This document shows, piece by piece, positions 17,630 to 25,694 of a DNA stretch of 39,480 nucleotides (within the stretch, counting starts at the first letter, position 1; each line of letters starts with the position of its first letter). The translations under genes were made by a program, and so were the position numbers. The stretch is from CAUPWF01 sp964367905 (lineage in GTDB: Bacteria > Bacillota > Clostridia > Lachnospirales > Lachnospiraceae). The notes beneath the pieces were generated by a model. The model was not told the DNA's origin and searched no databases. It saw only the letters and a program-made list of their open reading frames with translations. The DNA lies in NCBI GenBank assembly GCA_964367905.1, contig CAYIZP010000032.1:1-39480 (forward strand), read 5' to 3'.

Positions 17630-18637
17630 CTATTTATACATCATACAACGTTCTGATATTTCATCTATCTTCTTTAGTTCATCTTCTGTAAAATCCATCT
17701 TATCTATAGATTTGATGTTATCCAGAATCTGCTCCGATCTGGATGCACCGATTAGCACACTTGTAATCTGTCTATCTTTTAATACCCAACTCAATGCCAT
17801 CTGTGCCAATGACTGTTCACGATTTTTCGCAATTTCGTTTAGCTCTTTGATGCACTGTAATGTTTCGTCTGTCAACATTGCTGATTTTAGGTATCTTCCA
17901 TCTGCCCCGATTCGGCTATCGGCTGGCACTCCATTGATATATCTATCGGTCAACATTCCTTGTGCCAATGGGCTAAATGCAATCAAACCGCAACCAGCTT
18001 CCTCCGCAAATTCCTTTAGACCATCATCTTCTATATGGCGATCGAAGATGGAGTAGCGGATTTGGTTGATGATGAATGGGCATTTTAAGTCATTCAGTAT
18101 TTCAATTGCCTTTTCTGTATATTCTCGATTATAATTCGACACGCCCGCATACAGTGCCTTTCCACTCTTCACAGCTTGATCGAGAGCCTGCATGGTCTCT
18201 TCTAGTGGTGTGTCTGGATCCATTCTGTGATGGTAGAAGATATCAACATAGTCTAATCCCATACGCTTCAAGCTCTGATCTAAACTGGCTAACAGGTACT
18301 TTCTGCTTCCCCAGTTTCCGTATGGTCCATCCCACATATCATATCCTGCCTTGGTGCTGATTACCATTTCGTCGCGATATGGCATCAAATCCGATGCTAG
18401 AATTTTCCCAAAACTCGTCTCCGCACTTCCGTATGGTGGTCCGTAGTTATTCGCCAAATCAAAATGTGTAATCCCCTCATCAAATGCAGTAAAACACATG
18501 TCTTTCATGTTGTCCATGTCAGCATTTGCGCCAAAGTTATGCCACAAACCAATTGATACTTTTGGTAGAGCTAACCCACTCTTTCCACTCTTCTGATACT
18601 TCATGTTTTCGTAACGTTTTTTACTTGCTTCATACAT
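17630..18637 (-). CDS. Aldo/keto reductase (YghZ/Gpr-like)
   Basis: 335 residues of the aldo/keto reductase TIM barrel. The catalytic tetrad is visible as Asp and Tyr in FDLANNYGPPYGSAE, Lys in VISTKAG and His in FYHHRMDP. NYGPPYGSAE together with MWDGPYGNWGSRKYL is typical of the YghZ subgroup, known in E. coli as an L-glyceraldehyde 3-phosphate reductase, and related to potassium-channel beta subunits. NADPH binding is suggested by the C-terminal SVLIGASRSEQILDN. ATG 18637 lies 6 bases after the preceding gene, whose last Glu codons (GAGGAGGAG) form its ribosome site, so the two genes are co-expressed. The physiological substrate is not known. Confidence 0.9.
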   Translation of the reverse strand: MYEASKKRYENMKYQKSGKSGLALPKVSIGLWHNFGANADMDNMKDMCFTAFDEGITHFDLANNYGPPYGSAETSFGKILASDLMPYRDEMVISTKAGYDMWDGPYGNWGSRKYLLASLDQSLKRMGLDYVDIFYHHRMDPDTPLEETMQALDQAVKSGKALYAGVSNYNREYTEKAIEILNDLKCPFIINQIRYSIFDRHIEDDGLKEFAEEAGCGLIAFSPLAQGMLTDRYINGVPADSRIGADGRYLKSAMLTDETLQCIKELNEIAKNREQSLAQMALSWVLKDRQITSVLIGASRSEQILDNIKSIDKMDFTEDELKKIDEISERCMMYK

Positions 18638-18643
18638 AGTATT

Positions 18644-19411
18644 CTACTCCTCCTCTTCTTCTGCTTCTGGATCTTCGCCTGCTAGTTTCAATATATCAAC
18701 AATCTCTTGTTCAGATATCTTCATATACTCAGATAATTCCTCTATAGTAATCTCTCGTCCCAGATCTTTTTTGAGTGTGGCTACACTTTCATCTAGATCA
18801 TTAATTTTATCCACGATTTTATCATCATGGATTTTGATTTCTCTAGCTTCTTCCATTAGTATCCGAATTCCTTGCATAACTTCTTCCGCGATATACTCAT
18901 CTAGTTCTGGTATTCCCTTCATCTGTGTACTCTCTGGACTTTCCAGTGCCAACACTAAACTCATATTTCCTTCTTGGATTAAATCGCCAAGAAATACTTG
19001 TCCTTGATACATGTTTTTTGCAATCTCAACGACTTGGCGTAGGTAAGATTGTAGCAAACTTGATTTTGCTGCTTCGCTACCTTCGCAAAATTCTTCATAT
19101 ATTTTTTTCTTCTCTGTCGTTGATATCTCTCTGATGCTCTTCAGATCCTGAACATACATATCTAGATAGTCTTTTTCTTCCTTTGTATATTCTGCACGAG
19201 GCAGCTTTTGTACTTCATCTAACTTAACATATCCTTTGATAGCAACCTTCTGCGCTAACAGGTAATCAAACACGGAAATCAATTGCTCCTGTGTAAGGTT
19301 GTCATCCCCGAGATAGCTGATGATTTCTTCTTTTGTGATTCGATTGCTATTCGCCTGTGCAATCTGTTTTATTTCTTCTAGTTTTTTTAAAAATTCTGCT
19401 TGGTTTTGCAT
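18644..19411 (-). CDS. Sigma-70-like protein lacking region 4
   Basis: 255 residues. The N-terminal 50 resemble sigma region 1.1. Residues about 112-160 match region 2.1-2.2, the core-RNAP contact, with FLGDLIQEGNMSLVLALES close to the canonical DLIQEGNIGLMKAVE. The next segment, where promoter -10 recognition (2.3-2.4, aromatic YAYWWIRQA) is expected, is replaced by LDEYIAEEVMQGIRILMEEA. Then come IHDDKIVDKINDL and a region-3-like helix pair (KKDLGREITIEELSEYMKISEQ). Region 4 is absent, and the protein ends in a run of Glu. It may bind RNA polymerase without recognising normal promoters, as a modulator. It is co-transcribed with the aldo/keto reductase. The function is an inference. Confidence 0.7.
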   Translation of the reverse strand: MQNQAEFLKKLEEIKQIAQANSNRITKEEIISYLGDDNLTQEQLISVFDYLLAQKVAIKGYVKLDEVQKLPRAEYTKEEKDYLDMYVQDLKSIREISTTEKKKIYEEFCEGSEAAKSSLLQSYLRQVVEIAKNMYQGQVFLGDLIQEGNMSLVLALESPESTQMKGIPELDEYIAEEVMQGIRILMEEAREIKIHDDKIVDKINDLDESVATLKKDLGREITIEELSEYMKISEQEIVDILKLAGEDPEAEEEEE

Positions 19412-19450
19412 CTTTATTATTCTCCTCTAAATTCAAGAACCTCTTATCTC

Positions 19451-19478
19451 ATTATAACGGATTGGTGAACTACGTCAA
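19451..19478 (-). promoter_or_regulatory. Promoter of the sigma-like/aldo-keto reductase operon
   Basis: Minus strand TTGACG (19478-19473), 16-base spacer, perfect TATAAT (19456-19451), about 40 bases before the ATG at 19411. It begins about 10 bases past the stop of the upstream SPOR amidase gene. Confidence 0.7.
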
Positions 19479-19488
19479 GTATATTCAT

Positions 19489-20250
19489 CTACGATGTTAC
19501 TACTAATGTTGGATATCCTGCCCTCTTCAATCTCTGCTCCATTAGGATAGCATTGGAGAATTCCTCGAAACTCCCGACTTTTACTGTATAATACCCACGC
19601 CCATCATAATCGATATACGCTGGAAATCCCTGTGCCAACAGCTCTCTCTCTAATTCATCCGCATAGATTCGATTTCGATAAGACCCCACTTGGACTTGGT
19701 AATTATCATCCCCCATATCACCTTCAACCACACTCATAATACCATCGGCAATCCCCTGAGCGATGGCATTGAACTCTGAATCAAACAACTCATTGTCTGC
19801 ATCATTATTGATAAATCCCACCTCTACCAAGAGCGACGGCATCTCTGTTCTCCTAAGGACTACTAGGTCAGGGCGTTCTGTCACACCTAGATTTTTATAA
19901 CCAACCCGCGCTAACTCTTCGTTTATCGCTTGTGCAACATCGTATTTTACCCCCTCTTGATCGTATACGAGAGTAACCACACCAGAAGCCGTATTAGGCT
20001 GCTCTACCGCATTACGATGAAGGGACACGAATAGATCAGCACCTGAAGTATTTCCCTCCACAGCCTTCTCATATGGTGTCTCATAGACATCATCTGTCCT
20101 AGTATACTCCACATCATATCCTTCTTGTTCCAAAATCAACCCTACTGCCAATGCTAAATCAAGCACATCATCCTTTTCCAAACGTTCCTCATATACTGCT
20201 CCAGGGTCTGAGCCCCCGTGTCCAGCATCTAATATAATTTTATATGCCAC
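19489..20250 (-). CDS. N-acetylmuramoyl-L-alanine amidase with SPOR domain (CwlC-like)
   Basis: 253 residues. The Amidase_3 domain fills about 1-178: ILDAGHGGSDPGA, a metal-binding Glu in the EERLEKDD stretch, SLHRNA and LLVEVGFINN hold the zinc ligands and catalytic Glu. A C-terminal SPOR peptidoglycan-binding domain fills about 185-253 (YQVQVGSYRNRIYADELERELLAQG ... YYTVKVGSFEEF). No signal peptide is present. This is the architecture of the sporulation mother-cell amidase CwlC, which acts on the wall when the mother cell lyses. GTG start at 20250 with GAGGAG 8 bases upstream. Confidence 0.88.
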   Translation of the reverse strand: MAYKIILDAGHGGSDPGAVYEERLEKDDVLDLALAVGLILEQEGYDVEYTRTDDVYETPYEKAVEGNTSGADLFVSLHRNAVEQPNTASGVVTLVYDQEGVKYDVAQAINEELARVGYKNLGVTERPDLVVLRRTEMPSLLVEVGFINNDADNELFDSEFNAIAQGIADGIMSVVEGDMGDDNYQVQVGSYRNRIYADELERELLAQGFPAYIDYDGRGYYTVKVGSFEEFSNAILMEQRLKRAGYPTLVVTS

Positions 20251-20263
20251 TCTAGTCTCCTCA

Positions 20264-20292
20264 ATTACATCTTTACTACTAAATTATGTCAA
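20264..20292 (-). promoter_or_regulatory. Promoter of the SPOR amidase gene
   Basis: Minus strand TTGACA (20292-20287), 17-base spacer, TGTAAT (20269-20264), 14 bases before the GTG start. It resembles a vegetative promoter; a sporulation-sigma promoter is not evident. Confidence 0.5.
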
Positions 20293-20305
20293 AAATGTAG
20301 AACTG

Positions 20306-20354
20306 TTTCGTTGGGGACGGGGGTTTTTGCAAAAAACCCCCGTCCCCAACGAAA
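20306..20354. repeat. Palindromic repeat, copy 2 (GTTGGGGACGG family)
   Basis: A perfect 23-bp inverted repeat with a 3-base loop; the core arm CGTTGGGGACGGGGGTTTTT differs from copy 1 at one position, with the compensating change in the other arm. It is followed by CCTGTCCCTCTT, as in copy 1. It lies between two divergent promoters, so it cannot terminate either adjacent gene. This supports a dispersed repeat rather than a gene-specific terminator. Confidence 0.85.
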
Positions 20355-20369
20355 AAAAGCCTGTCCCTC

Positions 20370-20398
20370 TTGAGCTTATCTTTCAAATTTGCTAAAAT
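20370..20398 (+). promoter_or_regulatory. Promoter of the HAD phosphatase gene
   Basis: TTGAGC (20370-20375), 17-base spacer, TAAAAT (20393-20398), about 40 bases before the ATG. Confidence 0.5.
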
Positions 20399-20439
20399 AA
20401 TCTAGGAACTATCAACCGATAAATTAAAATGAGGACAAT

Positions 20440-21231
20440 ATGATAAAATTAGTAATTAGCGATATCGATGGAACTCTACTGCATGAAGGGGCGCAAAACC
20501 TCGACCCTGAATTATTTGACATTATCCGAGCACTAAAAGAAAAAGGCATTTTATTTGCTGCTGCCAGCGGACGACAATACTACAATCTACGAAAGCTATT
20601 CGAACCCGTGAAAGATGAGATTGATTATATCTCTGAAAACGGTGGAATGTACATCATCCACGGTGAAACACATATCCCTAAAACGCACACGGAAGAATTT
20701 GTAAAGCAGTTTGTCACTGCCGTTCGTCAAGACCCAGACTGTGACTTCACTTTCTCTAGCCAGCTTACAACCTATATTGAGCCTGGCAGTGTATTTTTCA
20801 AGGATAAATTTACACAGACAGAAAACTATAGTATCACCATGTCAGAGGATGTATTGAACGAGGGAATACTCCCGATGAAACTTGCCATCTGCAATACCAA
20901 TGGGATTGACTCCTCTATTGATAGATATGTGGATTTATTTTCCGGTCAAGTACATATTGTAACCTCTGGTAATATGTGGATGGACTTTATGCCTCACGGC
21001 GTGAATAAAGGTGCTGCTTTGACTCATCTAATTGAAGAACTAGGGATTAAGCCAGAGGAATGTATGGCATTTGGTGATCAATGGAACGACCTTGAGATGC
21101 TAAAAATGGTAGGTGTCAGCTATGCAATGAAAAATGCAGCCCCCGGGATTGCCGAGCACTGCACTTACACTACTGATTCTGTAATCAAGGAATTAAAGAA
21201 ATTACTTGTGTTCGATTACGAATCCTGTTAA
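20440..21231 (+). CDS. Cof-type HAD-superfamily hydrolase
   Basis: 263 residues. Motif I is DIDGTLL (nucleophile and general acid Asp), motif II AASGRQ, motif III the Lys in HGVNKGAALTHL, motif IV FGDQWNDLEML; a type IIB cap lies between about 80 and 190. This is the standard layout of Cof/YbjI-type sugar-phosphate or cofactor phosphatases acting in the cytoplasm. The substrate is not predictable. The ribosome site is GAGGA before ATG 20440. The 3' end overlaps the convergent chemotaxis-receptor gene by 30 bases. Confidence 0.9.
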   Translation: MIKLVISDIDGTLLHEGAQNLDPELFDIIRALKEKGILFAAASGRQYYNLRKLFEPVKDEIDYISENGGMYIIHGETHIPKTHTEEFVKQFVTAVRQDPDCDFTFSSQLTTYIEPGSVFFKDKFTQTENYSITMSEDVLNEGILPMKLAICNTNGIDSSIDRYVDLFSGQVHIVTSGNMWMDFMPHGVNKGAALTHLIEELGIKPEECMAFGDQWNDLEMLKMVGVSYAMKNAAPGIAEHCTYTTDSVIKELKKLLVFDYESC

Positions 21232-23211
21232 CAATTCATCAAGTATTTGAGACTGACCTGATACTTCTTCACTCGCTGCAGCACTCTCTTCTGCTGTAGC
21301 TGAGTTCGTGTGAACAACTGCTGATATTCTATCAATTCCTACATTTATCTGCTCTGCCCCACTAGCTTGTACTTCTGAAGCATCCGCAATGCTCTCTACC
21401 AAGGAGCTCAATTGATCAGCACTTTCAATTGCTGTGTTGATGGAGTTATATGTATTGTGTGCGATTCTGTTTCCTTCATCCACCACAATCACAGTTTCCT
21501 CTATAATACGAGCCGTGTTCTTTGCTGATTCTGCTGATTTCGTTGCAAGGGTACGCACCTCGTCCGCAACAACTGCAAATCCTTTTCCCGCCTCTCCCGC
21601 TCTTGCCGCCTCGACAGCCGCATTCAAAGCCAAGATATTTGTCTGGAACGCAATATCATCAATCGCCTTGATAATCTTGCTGATTTCATTTGATTTCTCA
21701 CTAATCTTATCCATAGATCCAACCATATCTTGTATCTGCTCACGGCTATAGTGCAATGCCTGCTGTGACTTGTCATTCGCAGCTTTCGCTGCCTTTGAAT
21801 CCTTTGCAGTTTCATTCACCTTGTTTGTCATATTAGAGATTGTAGAAGAAAGCTGACTAACCGCTGTCGCTTGCTCGATCGAGCCTTGCGCAAGTGATTG
21901 TGCTCCTTGAGCAACTTGACCGTTTCCAGCATTTACTTGGTTCGAAATCACACTAATTCTATGCATGGTGGATGACAATTTCTGTGCTATCATCTCTAGC
22001 GAATCTCTTAGCGAGCTAAAATCTCCGATATAATACTCCTTCGCTTGACTTTCTACTGCAAAATTCCCCGAAGCCAATTCTGCCAATGTATAATTCAAAT
22101 CATTAATCATCATCGTGACCGAATTCACAATAGATTCAGTTGCCTTGGCAAGCTCTCCCGTTTCATCATTTGTACGAATATTTGGCATCGGAGAGTTCAA
22201 ATCTCCCGCTGCAACCTTATCTAGCCTCTCGGCACAGAGATTGATTGGTTTCGATATATTTCTTGCTACTGCGATTACTACAAATGTAGCAACTGTTAAT
22301 ATAATCAAACTAATAATCACAATCATGCCAATTGAAGATGTCATCTGGTTTAGGAAATTTTCCTGCAATGCCATCACGTAGATTCCCCATCCATTAGATC
22401 CTTCAATCGGTGTGTATGCTGCAAACTGATTAACTCCAGCCCATGAAACAGATTTAAATCCACTATTTCCATTCATTAGATCTTGCTCTACATCCGCTAG
22501 AACTTGTAATGTTGGATCCGACTTCGCCTCCTCGATTGTGTTATATCCTTGTGTAACAAGCTCAACATCATTATATGCTATTGTATCTCCCAAGCTATTG
22601 ACGATACTCGTTGTACTTCCTTCTCCAACCGCTATCTGCGAAACAATTTCAGAGAAAATTGTTGGATTAACCGCAATTAATATAACCCCATCAAATTCTC
22701 CATCTCGAATGATTGGAGCTGTAACCGTCATCGTCAACTCTCCCGTCACTGGACTAACCAATGGCTCCGATATATAAGCTTCTCCCGTATCTCTTGGAAT
22801 TGTAAATATTGGGTCATCAAAATAGTTTACGTCTATCTTTAATGTCTGTCCCTCTGTATCAAACAGTTCAACATCCTCATATCCATGCGTTTCCATGATT
22901 TTTGCCATGTACTCTGAGACTTCCGCCTTCACCTCGCGATAAGACCTTCCATCTGCCGTCGTACCATTCTCTTCTGGAATCTCCTGAGATAGAACAGCAT
23001 CAACCGAAAGTTGGCGCACCATATCTCTATAACTCTCCAACTGATTCTCAACGGAACTTGCTGCCGAGTCAATTGTCGCCATCATGGATTCTTCCAAAGC
23101 ATACATAGTACTGTTGTAGGTACCTATAATAGATGTAATACTTATAACAAGTATACAAACTAATAATAATGATGTCGATAAAGCTAAAATTTTCATTTTT
23201 ATTGATTTCAC
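21202..23211 (-). CDS. Methyl-accepting chemotaxis protein with dCache sensor
   Basis: 669 residues. TM1 near 8-28, a periplasm-facing (extracellular) dCache-type ligand domain about 35-285, TM2 about 290-312, HAMP about 313-365, and the MCP signalling domain to the end. The hairpin tip that contacts CheA/CheW reads EAARAGEAGKGFAVVADEVRTLA. GTG 23211 with AGGAGATTGCG before it is the better start than the internal ATG six codons in. No che or flagellar genes are nearby, so it is an orphan receptor. The sensor may bind an amino acid or organic acid, but the ligand is unknown. Confidence 0.92.
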   Translation of the reverse strand: MKSIKMKILALSTSLLLVCILVISITSIIGTYNSTMYALEESMMATIDSAASSVENQLESYRDMVRQLSVDAVLSQEIPEENGTTADGRSYREVKAEVSEYMAKIMETHGYEDVELFDTEGQTLKIDVNYFDDPIFTIPRDTGEAYISEPLVSPVTGELTMTVTAPIIRDGEFDGVILIAVNPTIFSEIVSQIAVGEGSTTSIVNSLGDTIAYNDVELVTQGYNTIEEAKSDPTLQVLADVEQDLMNGNSGFKSVSWAGVNQFAAYTPIEGSNGWGIYVMALQENFLNQMTSSIGMIVIISLIILTVATFVVIAVARNISKPINLCAERLDKVAAGDLNSPMPNIRTNDETGELAKATESIVNSVTMMINDLNYTLAELASGNFAVESQAKEYYIGDFSSLRDSLEMIAQKLSSTMHRISVISNQVNAGNGQVAQGAQSLAQGSIEQATAVSQLSSTISNMTNKVNETAKDSKAAKAANDKSQQALHYSREQIQDMVGSMDKISEKSNEISKIIKAIDDIAFQTNILALNAAVEAARAGEAGKGFAVVADEVRTLATKSAESAKNTARIIEETVIVVDEGNRIAHNTYNSINTAIESADQLSSLVESIADASEVQASGAEQINVGIDRISAVVHTNSATAEESAAASEEVSGQSQILDELLTGFVIEHK

Positions 23212-23257
23212 CGCAATCTCCTCTTACTGTATCCTATTTTCGCTGTGTACTAAGTTC

Positions 23258-23286
23258 AGATTACCACTTTCTTCGACATATTTCAA
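23258..23286 (-). promoter_or_regulatory. Possible promoter of the chemotaxis-receptor gene
   Basis: Minus strand TTGAAA (23286-23281), 17-base spacer, TAATCT (23263-23258). A modest sigma-A match; no flagellar-type promoter is seen. Confidence 0.35.
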
Positions 23287-23301
23287 CCTTTTTGAAAACG
23301 A

Positions 23302-23342
23302 AAGACACCGAATTCAATTGTTTGATTTTGAATCGGTGTCTT
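23302..23342 (-). terminator. Terminator of the exopolysaccharide operon
   Basis: On the minus strand, AAGACACCGA plus TTCAA pairs with TTGAA plus TCGGTGTCTT (one bulged base), starting 13 bases past the stop at 23355 and followed by TCGTTTTC. Confidence 0.7.
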
Positions 23343-23354
23343 CTTGATTTGTTT

Positions 23355-25694
23355 TTATTTTTTCTTTGATCTTTTAGCTTTTTTTACCTCATTCAAGAAA
23401 TCACTATTACGAAGCTGACGCGCTAGTTCATTCCAATTATCCACTTCGAACAATTTTTTTTCCGAATCAATATCACGCACATAATTTGCTTGTGCAATTA
23501 TATCTTTATCCATGTAAAAAGAAAGCTTCTTCTCCTCTGAGGATGAGGTAAAGTAGTGGCCGTTAAAATCAAACACGTAAAATGGTTTTTTATTGTTTAT
23601 ATTAACATAGTTTGTGTTTAAATGAATTCTCGGTAAAACCCTGTTTGATGCTTCGGATTTCCTAAGCTTAGTCTTGATAAAATTAATTAAATCATCAATT
23701 CCTCTTGTCTTAATACCTTTCGCAAAAACAAATTGTCTATCATATATCAATGCAAAGAATTGTGATTTATCTTTCTCATCAATTTCTGTTATCATCAGAT
23801 TATACTTACAGGTTGTTTCATCAATAACTAAGGAGTGAACAATTTTAGCTATCATCCTAGCCTCATACCCTCCATCTGTAACTCTAATATCTAGCAAGTC
23901 ATCATAGTTGAAAAACACCGGACGAACAAGGGTAAACGATAACCCTGTCTCAGATATGTCATTAACCTTCCCTTGCAATACATCACCTTTATAATATATC
24001 TCAATCGGCAATGAAACTTCAAACCGCTCGCTACTGCGATAATTAATTCTACCAAGCATAAATACAATACTCATAATCAAAAAATATGAATTGATTGATA
24101 ACCAAAACAAAATAATCAAGTTGAAATATTGTGCCTCGAAAATAATACTTTCGCAAACAAAAACAATACCAATGATGCTAGCAATTAAAAATAATATATT
24201 TGGAATTGCATATGAAATATTGCTGTTTTTAGATGTTTCTCTTGACTTTTGCGTAACATTAAATTTCTTCAGCCTTATTCCAAATGTTTCCATAAGAATT
24301 GGCAATACCAAATATGGCGCTAATATGGTATCCACAATATTACTCCACCTGAAGTCTTTTAACCCCTCTGAGAGTTGCCTCAAGGCAATATTGTAGATAA
24401 TGTATGTAGGTATTCCAATTATTAAATATTGACTCATATCTAAATCAACAACCACGATACCAAATACAGCATACAGAATCGGCGCGAATATATATATTGT
24501 TCTTCGAAAGAAGGTAGTCCAATATAGTAATGCTCCAAAATATGACAATTTCGACTCTAATGAATTTTTTCCAAATAGAAAACTTGCTTTGAGTAAGGTC
24601 TGAACACACCCTCTCCCCCAACGGACGCGTTGCTTAATCAAGCTATCAATCGAAGTTGGAGACAAACCAGAAACCAATGGGTCGGGAATTGCTATGCAGG
24701 TGTATCCTTTTCCTTGTATATCCATTCCCGTTGCGAAGTCTTCGGTAATCGTGCCTACTCGAATTCCACCAATTTCATCTAGCGCCTCTCTAGATATTAC
24801 CGTATTGGATCCCGCGTAAATTGGAGAGTTGGAAGCATTTCTACCTACATTGACCTCTCTGAAGAAATAATCCTGTTCATTCGGTATTGCTTCCTCGGCA
24901 AATAAATTATACTGGAACATATCAGGATTATAAAATGTTTGTGGCGTCTGCACAAACCCGATCTTCTCCGATGGATTTATTTCGTCTTCTTTCTTCATCA
25001 CAAACGTTCCATCTGCTAGTTTCTTAACCTTTGGCAAGAAGAAATATGGAACTGTCTTCATCAAAAAGTCACTTTTAGGAATCATGTCCGCATCTAAAGT
25101 CACTATCAATGGGCTATTCGTTTTACTAAATGCGTTATTCAAATTTCCTGCTTTCGCATGCTTGTTATTCAATATTGTTATATATCCTACTTCCAACTCG
25201 CTTGCTAATTTCGCAATTCCACTACGATTCATATCATCACATATATATATATGAACTTTGCTTTTATCAGGATATTTTAAGTATTTGCAAGAGTTAATTG
25301 TTTTGTACAATAGCTCCGCCTCTTCTGTATGTGTTGCTATCAGAATATCAACATCTGGGTATATTTCATCTGGGATATCCGGAAGCTCAGGTAACACCGT
25401 ATCATGATATGCATTTTGCGCTAACAAACTTTCTATAACAGCTATCAACTCTGAAACAAATAATAGCACTCCAAAGAAAATATCCAAAAATCCTAAACCT
25501 AGCGGAAGTGTAAAAAATAATCTCCAAACAATATACACGATAGAAGAAATGGACATAAGATGATACTGCCATTTTCTTTTTTGCTTTTTTTTGTTATATG
25601 ACTTCCGAGTTTTCTTGCTATATTTTGTTTTTACCGCCTTGCTATCTACGATATCTTCTTTTCTATCTTCTTCTGTTGTATCATTTTCTAACAT
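23355..25694 (-). CDS. Cellulose-synthase-like family 2 glycosyltransferase with PilZ domain (BcsA-like)
   Basis: 779 residues from ATG 25694, which overlaps the CotH stop (TAATG) and follows AGAGGAGAAT; the in-frame ATG at 25733 lies inside CotH. A lysine-rich N-terminus, two helices (about 45-90), then the GT2 domain: CDD near 153, DAD at about 201-203, TED at about 317-319 and QRVRW at about 355-359, all the processive-synthase motifs. More helices follow, then PilZ with RSSER (RxxxR) and NDISETG (D/NxSxxG), the c-di-GMP-binding residues. It should polymerise a beta-glucan from UDP-glucose and pass it through the membrane when c-di-GMP is bound. It is the last gene of the five-gene operon. 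Confidence 0.9.
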   Translation of the reverse strand: MLENDTTEEDRKEDIVDSKAVKTKYSKKTRKSYNKKKQKRKWQYHLMSISSIVYIVWRLFFTLPLGLGFLDIFFGVLLFVSELIAVIESLLAQNAYHDTVLPELPDIPDEIYPDVDILIATHTEEAELLYKTINSCKYLKYPDKSKVHIYICDDMNRSGIAKLASELEVGYITILNNKHAKAGNLNNAFSKTNSPLIVTLDADMIPKSDFLMKTVPYFFLPKVKKLADGTFVMKKEDEINPSEKIGFVQTPQTFYNPDMFQYNLFAEEAIPNEQDYFFREVNVGRNASNSPIYAGSNTVISREALDEIGGIRVGTITEDFATGMDIQGKGYTCIAIPDPLVSGLSPTSIDSLIKQRVRWGRGCVQTLLKASFLFGKNSLESKLSYFGALLYWTTFFRRTIYIFAPILYAVFGIVVVDLDMSQYLIIGIPTYIIYNIALRQLSEGLKDFRWSNIVDTILAPYLVLPILMETFGIRLKKFNVTQKSRETSKNSNISYAIPNILFLIASIIGIVFVCESIIFEAQYFNLIILFWLSINSYFLIMSIVFMLGRINYRSSERFEVSLPIEIYYKGDVLQGKVNDISETGLSFTLVRPVFFNYDDLLDIRVTDGGYEARMIAKIVHSLVIDETTCKYNLMITEIDEKDKSQFFALIYDRQFVFAKGIKTRGIDDLINFIKTKLRKSEASNRVLPRIHLNTNYVNINNKKPFYVFDFNGHYFTSSSEEKKLSFYMDKDIIAQANYVRDIDSEKKLFEVDNWNELARQLRNSDFLNEVKKAKRSKKK

